A stretch of DNA of 35,432 nt from Methylobacteriaceae bacterium (lineage in GTDB: Bacteria > Pseudomonadota > Alphaproteobacteria > Rhizobiales > Beijerinckiaceae), in the NCBI GenBank assembly GCA_019242655.1, contig JAFAVH010000261.1:1-35432 (forward strand), read 5' to 3'. A program made the translations under genes and the position numbers. Each line of letters starts with the position of its first letter. Within the stretch, counting starts at the first letter, position 1. This document shows positions 23,221 to 31,430 of this stretch, in pieces. Under the pieces are notes generated by a model that worked only from the letters and a program-made list of their open reading frames with translations, searched no databases and was not told where the DNA came from.

Positions 23221-23249
23221 TTGACGAGTAACAATTGTGCTGGAATATG
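23221..23249 (+). promoter_or_regulatory. petP promoter with palindromic operator candidate
   Basis: TTGACG (23221-23226), a 17-base spacer and AATATG (23244-23249, preceded by TGG as in an extended -10) form a sigma-70-like promoter. The spacer contains the perfect 8-bp palindrome ACAATTGT (23231-23238). MarR proteins bind AT-rich palindromes of this kind, often between -35 and -10, so PetP may repress its own operon here. Confidence 0.5.
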
Positions 23250-23295
23250 TCAACATGGCTGTCGTATCTGCGGGCGCCGTCGGATGAGGTGAGTC

Positions 23296-23838
23296 TTGGA
23301 GAGCATTCAGCTAGGCGACGCTTCGAATGCCAAGGGGAAGCCCGGCGAAGGGCTCGATCCGGCGCCGATGTACGATATCATCGAGCTTGTTTTTTTCGCG
23401 TATCGCGATTTCGTCGGCGATGCCGACCGGCTCCTGCAAAATTACAAATTTGGCCGCGCCCATCATCGTGTGCTGCATTTCGTCAACCGCCAGCCGGGGC
23501 TGAAGATCGCCGAGATATTGGCGATACTCCAGATCACCAAGCAGAGTCTCGGCCGTGTGTTGCGCGATTTGCTCGAGACCGGCTTTATCGAGGTACGCCC
23601 CGGCTCGGTCGACCGGCGTCAGCGCCTGCTTTTTCCGACGATGAAAGGCCGCAAACTGGCGCTCGATCTCGCGCGTCTGCAGTCGAAGCGCTTCGCCCGC
23701 GTCTTCGAAGCGCTCCCGCCGGGCGCTTACGATCAAGCCGTCCAGTTCCTCCTAGAGATGATCGAACCAAAAGAGCGCGAGGATATCGCCAAGCGGCTGC
23801 GGCTGAACTCGCTTTCTCCCGAGAGGCAGCGGGCGTGA
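23296..23838 (+). CDS. petP: MarR-family transcriptional regulator (PetP)
   Basis: The 180-aa protein has the MarR winged helix at about residues 55-115: HHRVLHFVNRQPGLKIAEIL, LQITKQSLGRVLRDLLETGFI and the wing PGSVDRRQRLLFPT. Overlap with a petR-type response regulator gene identifies it as PetP of the petPR pair known from Rhodobacter. The start is TTG 23296 after GAGGTGA; the next ATG (residue 25) is an alternative. The stop overlaps petR as GTGA. In Rhodobacter petPR lies beside the bc1 genes; here the two loci are 22 kb apart. Ligand or signal is unknown. Confidence 0.85.
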   Translation: MESIQLGDASNAKGKPGEGLDPAPMYDIIELVFFAYRDFVGDADRLLQNYKFGRAHHRVLHFVNRQPGLKIAEILAILQITKQSLGRVLRDLLETGFIEVRPGSVDRRQRLLFPTMKGRKLALDLARLQSKRFARVFEALPPGAYDQAVQFLLEMIEPKEREDIAKRLRLNSLSPERQRA

Positions 23839-24563
23839 ACGCGCGCGCAATCGAGCACCCCGCCCGCAAGGAGGCGGCGCACCTCCTAATTGTCGACGAC
23901 GACAGTCGTATTCGTGCCTTGCTCGCGCGCTATCTCACGATGCAGGGGTATCGGATAACGACCGCCGCCAGCGCGGCGGATGCCAAAAGCCGGATGCAGA
24001 GCCTCGCTTTCGATCTTCTCGTGCTCGACGTGATGATGCCGGGCGGCAACGGAATCTCGCTCGCGCGAGACGTGCGTCAGGGCGAAGCCTGCGCAAGCGT
24101 TCCGATCATCTTTCTGACCGCCAAGGGCGGCGTCGAGGACCGTATCGAAGGCCTCGAGGCGGGCGGCGACGATTATCTCGCCAAACCGTTCGACCCGCGT
24201 GAACTGACCCTGCGTATCGCCGCGCTGCTGCGTCGAAGCAGGGAAAACGGGATTGTCGTCACCGAAGACGGCGTCGTGCATTTCGGCGGATTCCATTTCG
24301 ATCTCGCGCATGGCGACCTACGCTGCGGAGACAAACGCGTCGCGCTTGCTGAACGCGAACGTGAGATGCTGCGGCTTCTTGCGGGCGCGCGCGGCGATGT
24401 GGTGACGCGTCACGCGCTCGCTGCATGCGGCACGCCCTGCAATGAACGCAGCGTCGACGTGCAGATCAATCGCTTGCGCCGCAAGCTTGAATACGATCCC
24501 GCCGAGCCCGCTTATCTCATCACCGCGCGCGGCACGGGTTATCGCCTCGCGCTCGACGGATAG
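23835..24563 (+). CDS. petR: OmpR-family response regulator (PetR)
   Basis: The 242-aa regulator has a receiver domain with the acidic pocket (DDDSR, residues 21-25), phospho-acceptor D65 (LLVLDVMMPGG), and lysine in YLAKPFD, followed by a winged-helix DNA-binding domain (about 140-240) ending in RSVDVQINRLRRKLE and ITARGTGYRL. The start GTG 23835 overlaps the petP stop; upstream open frame is antisense-type noise within petP. The histidine kinase gene follows after 9 bp, so the cluster is a complete two-component system plus a MarR regulator. Confidence 0.93.
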   Translation: MNARAIEHPARKEAAHLLIVDDDSRIRALLARYLTMQGYRITTAASAADAKSRMQSLAFDLLVLDVMMPGGNGISLARDVRQGEACASVPIIFLTAKGGVEDRIEGLEAGGDDYLAKPFDPRELTLRIAALLRRSRENGIVVTEDGVVHFGGFHFDLAHGDLRCGDKRVALAEREREMLRLLAGARGDVVTRHALAACGTPCNERSVDVQINRLRRKLEYDPAEPAYLITARGTGYRLALDG

Positions 24564-24572
24564 GCTATCGCG

Positions 24573-25940
24573 ATGAGCATCACCTTCCCCGCAGCGCTCG
24601 CCGGTCCACGCAGGGTCTACCGCGATTTCGCGCTGTGGCTGCGCCGGCAGATGCCGAAAGGGCTCTACGCGCGCGCGCTGCTCATCGTCATTCTGCCGAT
24701 GGTGCTCCTGCAATCGGCGGTCGTCTTCTTCTTCATGGAGCGGCACTGGCAGCTCGTCACTTTCCGCCTTTCCGCCGCGCTTACGCAGGACATCGCCGCG
24801 CTGATCGATGTTTATCAGAGCTATCCGCAGGATAAAAACTACGACACGCTGCAGCGCATTGCCGCCGAGCGATTGCGAATCGATCTCGATATTCTTCCGC
24901 CAGGCCCGCTGCCGCCGGCCTTGCCGAAACCGTTCTTCTCGATCGTCGATCGCGCGCTTTCAAACGAAATCCGGCGCCAGATCGGCCGGCCGTTCTGGCT
25001 TGATACGGTGGGACGCTCCGATCTCATCGAAATCCGCATCCAGCTCGACAACGCAGTCATGCGCGTCATCGCGCATCGCAGCCAGGCCTATGCGTCGAAC
25101 TCGCACATTTTCCTTATGTGGATGCTCGGCACGTCGATCGTCCTGATCCTTGTTGCGATCGCGTTTCTGCGCAATCAGATCAAGCCGATCCTGCGGCTCG
25201 CGCGCGCCGCCGAGGCTTTCGGCAAGGGACGGCAAGTCGGTTTCCGTCCGCAGGGCGCGCGTGAAGTCCGCCAGGCCGGGCATGCATTCGTCGAGATGAA
25301 GCGGCGCGTCGAACGGGCGATGGAGCAACGCACGGCGATGCTCAACGGTGTCAGCCACGATCTGCGCACAGTGCTCACACGCTTCCGTCTCTCGCTCGCC
25401 GTGATCGGCGACACGTCAGAGACGCGCGCGATGCAGAAAGACCTCGATGAGATGCAGCGCATGATCGAGGCCTATCTCGCCTTCGCTCGCGGCGACGGCG
25501 GCGAGACCTCGGTTCCGAGCGATATTTCCTCGTTGCTGAAGCAGGTCAAAGAGGAGCTCGGTGAGGAAGGTCACGACACGCAGGTGACGTTCAGCGGCGA
25601 TCCGATCGTGTCGGTACGCCCGGACGCTTTCAAGCGCTGCATCGCCAATCTCGTAGCCAATGCGCAGCGCCATGCGAGCAAAGTCATCGTCGATGGTTCG
25701 AACGATCAGCGTTTCCTGACGATCAATGTCGACGACGACGGTCCGGGCATTGCCGCCGAGCAGCGCGAGGATGTGTTCAAGCCATTCTTCCGCTTGGACG
25801 AGGCGCGCAACCAGGACGAGGCGGGCACCGGACTGGGCCTCGCAATTGCGCGCGACATCGCGCGTTCGCATGGCGGGGACATTCAGCTCGCGACAAGCCC
25901 ACTCGGCGGCTTGCGCGCGACCTTGCGTATTCCGCTCTGA
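24573..25940 (+). CDS. sensor histidine kinase (EnvZ type), partner of PetR
   Basis: The 455-aa kinase has a transmembrane helix at about 33-55, a periplasmic domain of about 120 residues (60-178), a second helix at about 179-200, HAMP-like linker (200-255), and the phospho-acceptor H262 in NGVSHDLRTVLTRFRL. The catalytic domain has the N box (IANLVANAQRHA), G1 (VDDDGPGI), F box (FKPFFRLD) and G2 (GTGLGLAIARDI). Position after petR makes it the cognate sensor. The signal is unknown. Its TGA abuts the TGA of the convergent TetR gene; the two stops form TGATCA. Confidence 0.93.
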   Translation: MSITFPAALAGPRRVYRDFALWLRRQMPKGLYARALLIVILPMVLLQSAVVFFFMERHWQLVTFRLSAALTQDIAALIDVYQSYPQDKNYDTLQRIAAERLRIDLDILPPGPLPPALPKPFFSIVDRALSNEIRRQIGRPFWLDTVGRSDLIEIRIQLDNAVMRVIAHRSQAYASNSHIFLMWMLGTSIVLILVAIAFLRNQIKPILRLARAAEAFGKGRQVGFRPQGAREVRQAGHAFVEMKRRVERAMEQRTAMLNGVSHDLRTVLTRFRLSLAVIGDTSETRAMQKDLDEMQRMIEAYLAFARGDGGETSVPSDISSLLKQVKEELGEEGHDTQVTFSGDPIVSVRPDAFKRCIANLVANAQRHASKVIVDGSNDQRFLTINVDDDGPGIAAEQREDVFKPFFRLDEARNQDEAGTGLGLAIARDIARSHGGDIQLATSPLGGLRATLRIPL

Positions 25941-26729
25941 TCAGATCGCGGGATCGTCGGCGATGTCGCCGCGCCGCGCCCAATCGCGCTCGGACCGATC
26001 GCGATAGCGCTCGCGGCTACCCTGACGCCAGTTGCGGCGGCTGGCGATTAGCGCGCGACCAACCGCCCGCAACGGCGCGGTAATGCGCTGCAAATCTTCG
26101 GCGCGCGCGACAAGCCGGTCGCCGCGCGTGAGCTCGCGGTCAAGCGCCGCCATCGTCGCGGAGAGTCCGGGATCGTCGTCGTCAAAGAAGGTGTCGAGCA
26201 CGCGATTCCACGCAAGCGCCAAACCCTGCAGTTTGAGCGAGCCGACCGGGCCTTCGCTGTCGATGCCGGCCGCTTCCAGCATGAAGCGCATCGAATTGAC
26301 GAGAACGCCGTTCAGCGCGGCGCTGCCCATGAGATCGCTGCGCGACCAGTCGGAAATGCTCTGCAGCGCGTCGCGGTAGGGCTTCAGCGCGTCGATGCGG
26401 CGCATCAGCACGTCAAAGAGCCGCTCCTTGGCGCTTTCGCCGGCGAGATCGGTTGTCGTGCCGTCGAGAACGATGCGGTCGATGCGGCGCGCGAACCCGG
26501 CAAGCACGGCGCCCTTCGAGGGGAAATGATCGCGGAAATCGGCGAGCGACATCCCGGCGCGAAGCGCGATGTCGGAGAGGGTGATGTCCTCCCAGCGCCG
26601 TTCGGCAGCGAGCTCCATGAGCGCATCGACAATGCGCGCCTTCGGTTCGCCGGTGCGTGGGGGCGAGATCGGCGCGGGCGCGCCCGTGCGCGAGGACGGT
26701 TCCGAGGACGGTTCATTGAATTGCGACAT
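25941..26729 (-). CDS. TetR-family transcriptional regulator
   Basis: The 262-aa protein has an N-terminal disordered, proline-rich stretch (residues 1-28), the TetR DNA-binding domain (about 30-80: KARIVDALMELAAERRWEDI, LSDIALRAGMSLADFRDHFP) and a helical ligand domain. The C-terminus is long and very basic and acidic (RERYRDRSERDWARRGD), longer than most TetR proteins. ATG 26729 has a GGAGGAAG ribosome site. It follows proC by 67 bp on the same strand. The target genes are unknown. Confidence 0.87.
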   Translation of the reverse strand: MSQFNEPSSEPSSRTGAPAPISPPRTGEPKARIVDALMELAAERRWEDITLSDIALRAGMSLADFRDHFPSKGAVLAGFARRIDRIVLDGTTTDLAGESAKERLFDVLMRRIDALKPYRDALQSISDWSRSDLMGSAALNGVLVNSMRFMLEAAGIDSEGPVGSLKLQGLALAWNRVLDTFFDDDDPGLSATMAALDRELTRGDRLVARAEDLQRITAPLRAVGRALIASRRNWRQGSRERYRDRSERDWARRGDIADDPAI

Positions 26730-26796
26730 GACTTCCTCCGGCCCTCCTATCTAGGGCCGGAGCGTGGCGCTCCAAGCGCGACGGAAGCGCCCGGCC

Positions 26797-27618
26797 TTAA
26801 CCGGAAAGTTCGGCGGCGCGGCGTTTCGCGGCTTCGACGGCGGCGTCCATGATTTTCTTCAATCCGCTCTCGCCCATGAGGATTGTGAGCGCCGCGGCCG
26901 TCGTGCCGCCCGGTGAGGTGACCTCCTCGCGCAATCGCGAGACCGCCTTTTCGGGCGAGCGATGCATGAGCTCGCCCGAGCCTTCGACGGTGGTGCGGGC
27001 GAGACGCGCCGCTAGGTCCGGCGGCAGACCCGCCGCAGCGCCAGCCTCGGCGAGGCATTCGGCGAGCAGAAACACGTAAGCCGGGCCGGAGCCTGAGACG
27101 GCCGTCACCGCGTCGAGATGGGTCTCGTCGTCGAGCCATTCGACGCGGCCGACGGCGGACAAGAGCTCGTCCGCGGTCGCGCGCTGCGCAGCGCTGACCT
27201 CGGGCGTTGCGTATGCGGCGCTGATGCCGCGGCGGATCGCGGCCGGCGTGTTCGGCATGGCGCGGACGATCCCGCTCGCGGCAGGCAGCCGCGCCTTGAG
27301 GTTTGCCGTCGTCTTGCCCGCAAGGATCGAGAGGACCAGCGTCTGCGGTCCGACAAGCGGCGCGATCTGCGGCGCGGCGTCATCCAACGTCTGCGGTTTG
27401 ATGGCGAGAAAGAGCACCGCCGGCGCGGCGATGTCGGCGATCGGCGGGTTGAGCCGCACGCCTTTGTAGCGCGCGGCCATCTGCGTCTCTTCGCTCGGAG
27501 CGGGATCGACGATCGTGATCGACGTGCCGTCGATCCCCTGCCCGAACCAGCCGCCAAGGAGCGCCGAGCCCATCTTGCCGGCGCCGACGAGAACAAGCGA
27601 AAGCGGGCGCTCGGTCAC
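26797..27618 (-). CDS. proC: pyrroline-5-carboxylate reductase
   Basis: ProC makes L-proline from 1-pyrroline-5-carboxylate with NADPH, the last step of proline synthesis. The 273-aa protein has the nucleotide site LVLVGAGKMGSALLGGW (8-24), VLFLAIKPQ, RAMPNTPAAIRRGIS and the C-terminal signature SGSGPAYVFLLAECLAEAG and TSPGGTTAAALTIL. The start is GTG 27618, 18 bp after the YbjN gene, so translation is likely coupled to it; YbjN-proC is a common rhizobial pair. Confidence 0.95.
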   Translation of the reverse strand: MTERPLSLVLVGAGKMGSALLGGWFGQGIDGTSITIVDPAPSEETQMAARYKGVRLNPPIADIAAPAVLFLAIKPQTLDDAAPQIAPLVGPQTLVLSILAGKTTANLKARLPAASGIVRAMPNTPAAIRRGISAAYATPEVSAAQRATADELLSAVGRVEWLDDETHLDAVTAVSGSGPAYVFLLAECLAEAGAAAGLPPDLAARLARTTVEGSGELMHRSPEKAVSRLREEVTSPGGTTAAALTILMGESGLKKIMDAAVEAAKRRAAELSG

Positions 27619-27636
27619 TCCAAAATTGTCCCTGTG

Positions 27637-28143
27637 TCAGGCGTGCCCGTGCGTCTCGAACATCGCCGCCTCGAGCGCCTCTTTGACGCTCTTGCCAGCC
27701 CAGACGACGAATTGGAAGGCCTGATAATAGCGCTCGCAATTCTCGAGCGCATTCGACAGCACCACTTCGCACTGGCGGCTATTGGGCATTGCGCCGCCGG
27801 CAAGGATCAGCGCTTGCCGGAACATAACGACGCCCTCGCCCGCCCACAGCTCGAAATGTCCGACCCAGATTTGCTCGTTGAGCGTCGAGACCAAGGTCAG
27901 GAGCTCCTGCTTGCGGCGCTCCGGCACTTTCAGGTCAAAGGCGCAGCCGATATGCAATGTCTCGAGCTCGGGAAGCCAGGTGAAGGCCATGTGGTAGTCC
28001 GCCCACGTGCCGGTCACGGAAATCGAGATTTCGTCATCATCCTCGCGATTGAATATCCACTCGTTCAAGGCGGCGAGGCGCTCGACGATGTCGACGGGAT
28101 GTTCGGCGCGTTCGGTTGCGGCTTCGGCGTGAAGGAGCGACAT
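27637..28143 (-). CDS. YbjN-domain protein
   Basis: The 168-aa protein has the YbjN domain (related to type III secretion chaperone folds): HPVDIVERLAALNEWIFNRE, ISISVTGTWADYHMAFTWLP, LLTLVSTLNEQIWVGHFELW and the C-terminal YYQAFQFVVWAGKSVKEALE. Its molecular role is not known; E. coli YbjN affects stress and motility phenotypes. It is cytosolic. It starts the YbjN-proC(-tetR) operon; the 251 bp upstream, to ubiK, holds no gene. Confidence 0.9.
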   Translation of the reverse strand: MSLLHAEAATERAEHPVDIVERLAALNEWIFNREDDDEISISVTGTWADYHMAFTWLPELETLHIGCAFDLKVPERRKQELLTLVSTLNEQIWVGHFELWAGEGVVMFRQALILAGGAMPNSRQCEVVLSNALENCERYYQAFQFVVWAGKSVKEALEAAMFETHGHA

Positions 28144-28394
28144 TTCTTGACCTGAGCGAGAGGGTTGCGGGCAGTTAGTGCGGTTCGGCCGAAGGCCGGA
28201 ATCAGAAGACGAATCAACCTCCTAGCCGAATATATACGGCGACGGAGTTTTGCCCGCTTCGCTCAAATCGCTGCAGCTGAGTGCGCCAAAACCTTGGGCG
28301 CGAACGCGTTTTTCCGGTTATCCCCTGCCGCGAGAGGCGCGCCAATCCACAGAATCGGGATGACGCGAAGATGGCAAGGTAAGCTCAAGGTCAG

Positions 28395-28676
28395 CTACGA
28401 GGACGCAGCCGAATTCCCGGCCGTCTGCGACGCCAATTTCGCCTCGAGCGCCTCGATGCGTTTGCGCAGCGTGTCGTTTTCGTCGCGCGCATGTGCGGCC
28501 ATGTCGCGCACCGCCTCGAACTCCTCGCGCGAGACGAGGTCCATCGTCGCAATCAGCCGATCGAGCTGCGCCCGCGCCAAAGTCTCGGCCTCGCGCCGCA
28601 CGCCGTCGGCAATGCCCGCCGCATCCGTCACCAGACGGGCGAGATCATCGAGAATGCGTCCACGTGGCTCGACCAT
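28395..28676 (-). CDS. ubiK: UbiK family accessory factor (BMFP domain)
   Basis: The 93-aa protein has the BMFP/YqiC pattern: a short N-terminal amphipathic region (ILDDLARLVTDAAGIADGVR), the central VSREEFEAVRDMAAHARDEN and a C-terminal coiled coil with LRKRIEALEAKL. UbiK helps ubiquinone synthesis in E. coli, acting with UbiJ and lipids; in alphaproteobacteria the function is assumed. ATG 28676 has an AGGAGAAC ribosome site. It is divergent from lgt with 71 bp between starts. A quinone factor is consistent with the quinone-linked enzymes in the window but not linked in operon. Confidence 0.88.
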   Translation of the reverse strand: MVEPRGRILDDLARLVTDAAGIADGVRREAETLARAQLDRLIATMDLVSREEFEAVRDMAAHARDENDTLRKRIEALEAKLASQTAGNSAASS

Positions 28677-28747
28677 GTTCTCTCCTGCGGCTTTCCTATA
28701 TGTCGGGCCTTCCGGCGAAGTCCACGGGCCCGAGACAAGCCTGACGC

Positions 28748-29566
28748 ATGCTTTTTGCGATCCCCTATCCCGTCATCAATCCCGTTCTTATCCATATCGG
28801 CCCGCTGCCGATCCGCTGGTATGCGCTCGCCTACATTGCCGGCCTCATCCTCGGCTGGCTTTATGCGCGCGCGCTCGCCGGCCGTGAATCTCTGTGGAAC
28901 GGCGCGCCGCATCCGACCGTACAAAGCCTCGACGACCTTCTCGTCTATTGCGCGCTCGGCGTCGTCTTCGGCGGCCGCCTCGGCTACGTGCTCTTCTACA
29001 ATTTCTCTTTCTACGCCGCGCATCCCGCAGAGATCCCCGCCGTGTGGCAGGGCGGCATGTCGTTTCACGGCGGCCTCGCCGGCGCCGCGCTCGGCATCTA
29101 TCTCTTTGCGCGGCGCTATCAGGTGCCTGTCGTCAGCGTCTTCGATATCGGCTGCGCGGTCGTACCGATCGGACTTTTCCTCGGCCGCATTGCCAACTTC
29201 ATCAAACCGGAACTTTGGGGCCGCCCGAGCGACATGCCCTGGGCAATGGTGTTTCCGGAGGCCGGTCCCCTGCCCCGCCATCCGAGCCAACTCTATGAAG
29301 CGGGACTCGAGGGTCTCGTCCTTTTCATCGTGCTGGCGATCGCGATCCGGCTCGGGGCGCTGAAACGTCCGGGTGTGGTGAGCGGCATGTTCGGCATCGG
29401 CTACGGCATTGCGCGCATCATCTGCGAATTTTTTCGCGAGCCCGACCCGCAACTCGGTTTTCTCTTCGGCAACGCGACAATGGGCATGCTTCTGTCGCTG
29501 CCGCTGATCGCGATCGGCATCGCGGTTCTGGTCTTTGCCTTGCGCCGGCGGCCGCAGATCGCATGA
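28748..29566 (+). CDS. lgt: prolipoprotein diacylglyceryl transferase
   Basis: Lgt attaches diacylglycerol to the lipobox cysteine of lipoprotein precursors in the inner membrane. The 272-aa, seven-helix protein has the N-terminal pattern IGPLPIRWYALAYIAGLILG, the catalytic-type histidine in GGMSFHGGLAG, and the signature GRIANFIKPELWGRPSD with the conserved R and N. The signature second Asn (usual GNFIN) is replaced by Lys here. It begins the lgt-midA-pgeF operon and overlaps the next gene by 4 bp. Confidence 0.95.
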   Translation: MLFAIPYPVINPVLIHIGPLPIRWYALAYIAGLILGWLYARALAGRESLWNGAPHPTVQSLDDLLVYCALGVVFGGRLGYVLFYNFSFYAAHPAEIPAVWQGGMSFHGGLAGAALGIYLFARRYQVPVVSVFDIGCAVVPIGLFLGRIANFIKPELWGRPSDMPWAMVFPEAGPLPRHPSQLYEAGLEGLVLFIVLAIAIRLGALKRPGVVSGMFGIGYGIARIICEFFREPDPQLGFLFGNATMGMLLSLPLIAIGIAVLVFALRRRPQIA

Positions 29567-30642
29567 ACGAGCTCATGCGGGAATTGCAGGAGATCATCAC
29601 GCAGGAAGGTCCGATCTCGCTCGAACGCTACATGAGCCTCGCATTGTCGCATCCGCGCTACGGTTATTACGCGACGCGCGAGCCGTTCGGCGCCGCGGGC
29701 GATTTCGTCACCGCGCCGGAAATCAGCCAGATGTTCGGCGAGTTGATCGGGCTTTGGGCCGCGGAGGTCTGGCGGCTTTGCGGCGCGCAAGAGCCGATTC
29801 GGATGGTCGAGCTCGGTCCCGGACGCGGCACGCTGATGGCGGATGCGTTGCGCGCGCTCCGCAGCGTGCGCGGACGCGCGAATGCGATCGAGGTGCATCT
29901 CGTCGAGACGAGCCCGCGCCTGACCGACATCCAGCGGCAAACACTCGGCGCATTCGAGCTGCCGGTTTCGTGGCATGCGAGCATCGCAGAGATTCCTGCG
30001 GGAGCAGCGATCTTCATTGCCAACGAATTCTTCGATGCTCTTCCCGTGCAGCATTTTGTCCGCACGGAGAACGGTTGGTGCGAGCGCGCCGTCGGCCTCG
30101 ATGGCAAGCGCAAACTCGCGTTTGGCCTGCGGCCTTATGCGGCGGAAGAGATTCGCCTGACTGCGCCTGAAGGCAGCGTTCTCGAGCTAAGCGCAGAGGC
30201 GCGGCACATCATGCGCGCCGTTGCGGCGAGGATTGCGTCAGAGGGCGGCGCCCTGCTCGCGATCGACTATGGCCACACGCAAACGCAATGCGGCGAGACG
30301 TTGCAAGCAATGCGCAGCAATCGCTTTGTCGATCCGCTGGACGCACCCGGCGAATGCGACCTGACCGCGCATGTCGATTTCGCCGCTTTGGCGCGCGCGG
30401 TTGAGGCTGCCGGAGCGCGCGTGCATGGTCCGGTCACGCAAGCTGCGTTTCTCTCGGCGCTCGGCATTGCCGAGCGCGCGCGAATGCTGAAACGCAATGC
30501 AAATCCCGCGCAAGGCGAGGCGATCGACGTCGCGTTGACGCGTCTCACCGATTGCGCAACGCCGACAGGCATGGGGCAGCTCTTCAAGGCGATGGCAGTC
30601 ACACAGACGGACATGCGCGCAATCCCGGGCTTTCCACGATGA
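29563..30642 (+). CDS. SAM-dependent methyltransferase of the NDUFAF7/MidA family
   Basis: The 359-aa protein fits COG1565: N-terminal ISLERYMSLALSHPRYGYYA, FGAAGDFVTAPEISQMFGELIG and the SAM site VELGPGRGTLMADALRAL near residues 82-99, then IFIANEFFDALPVQHF and ALLAIDYGH. The mitochondrial homologue methylates an arginine of the complex I subunit NDUFS2, so a role in complex I maturation is plausible here but not shown. It overlaps lgt at ATGA and pgeF at ATGA, so the three genes are tightly coupled. The lgt-midA-pgeF order is common in Rhizobiales. Confidence 0.92.
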   Translation: MNELMRELQEIITQEGPISLERYMSLALSHPRYGYYATREPFGAAGDFVTAPEISQMFGELIGLWAAEVWRLCGAQEPIRMVELGPGRGTLMADALRALRSVRGRANAIEVHLVETSPRLTDIQRQTLGAFELPVSWHASIAEIPAGAAIFIANEFFDALPVQHFVRTENGWCERAVGLDGKRKLAFGLRPYAAEEIRLTAPEGSVLELSAEARHIMRAVAARIASEGGALLAIDYGHTQTQCGETLQAMRSNRFVDPLDAPGECDLTAHVDFAALARAVEAAGARVHGPVTQAAFLSALGIAERARMLKRNANPAQGEAIDVALTRLTDCATPTGMGQLFKAMAVTQTDMRAIPGFPR

Positions 30643-31415
30643 ATGCCGCCCCGCCATTCATCACGGCCGCTTCGCTGGCGCATCCAGGCACACGCCATGC
30701 CTTCTTCACGCGCGACGGCGGCGTGTCGGGCGGGGTCTATGCCAGTCTCAACGGCGGCACCGGCTCGCGCGACGATCCTGAAAACGTGCGCGAGAACCGC
30801 AACGGCATGGCTGCCGCGCTCGGCGTTTCCAGCGAGCGTTTCCTCGTCCCGTTCCAGGTCCATTCTGCCGACGCGATCGTCGTGCGCGCGCCCTGGCAAG
30901 GCGAACGCCCGCGTTGCGACGGCATCGTCACCAATACGCCGGGACTTGCACTCGGCGTCACCGGCGCCGATTGCGGCATGCTGCTCTTCAGCGACGCAAA
31001 GGCGCGCGTGATCGGCGCGGCGCATGCCGGCTGGAAAGGCGCGCTCAACGGTGTTCTCGAGGCAACGCTCTTGCAGATGGAGAAGCTCAGCGCGCGCCGC
31101 GCCGACATCGCCGTCGCGCTCGGTCCGATGATCGGCGGCAAAAGCTACGAGGTCGGACCTGAATTCGTCGCGCGCTTTATCGGCGCCGATCCCGATTACA
31201 CGCGGTTCTTCACGCAATCGGACCGCGCGGGCCACGCCTATTTCGACTTGCCGGCTTTCATCGCGATGCGCGCGGAAGAAGCGAATGTCGGCAGGTTTGA
31301 AGACCTCGCACTCGATACGTATGCGGATGAGAGCCGCTTCTTTTCATATCGCCGCATGACGCATCGCGGCGAAGTCGATTACGGGCGGCTGATTTCTGCG
31401 ATCGTCATCGACTGA
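30639..31415 (+). CDS. pgeF: peptidoglycan editing factor (YfiH/laccase-domain)
   Basis: PgeF (YlmD/YfiH) removes L-serine errors from muropeptides in E. coli; related members show purine nucleoside phosphorylase activity. The 258-aa protein has zinc-type residues in FQVHSADAIV (His), VTGADCGMLLF (Cys) and AAHAGWKGALNGVLE (His), and VALGPMIGGKSYEVG. I chose ATG 30639 (MNAAPPFITAASLAHPGTRH), which overlaps the midA stop; longer upstream frame lies within midA. It ends 15 bp before the convergent MFS gene. Confidence 0.93.
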   Translation: MNAAPPFITAASLAHPGTRHAFFTRDGGVSGGVYASLNGGTGSRDDPENVRENRNGMAAALGVSSERFLVPFQVHSADAIVVRAPWQGERPRCDGIVTNTPGLALGVTGADCGMLLFSDAKARVIGAAHAGWKGALNGVLEATLLQMEKLSARRADIAVALGPMIGGKSYEVGPEFVARFIGADPDYTRFFTQSDRAGHAYFDLPAFIAMRAEEANVGRFEDLALDTYADESRFFSYRRMTHRGEVDYGRLISAIVID

Positions 31416-31430
31416 GCACGACTGTAAGCA

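Noticed and set aside
28200-28240. AGGAGG on the minus strand about 75 bases before the YbjN gene, with a TTG-started frame after it
   Set aside because: Spacing to the TTG is zero and the frame runs out of phase into the YbjN gene without any recognisable product.
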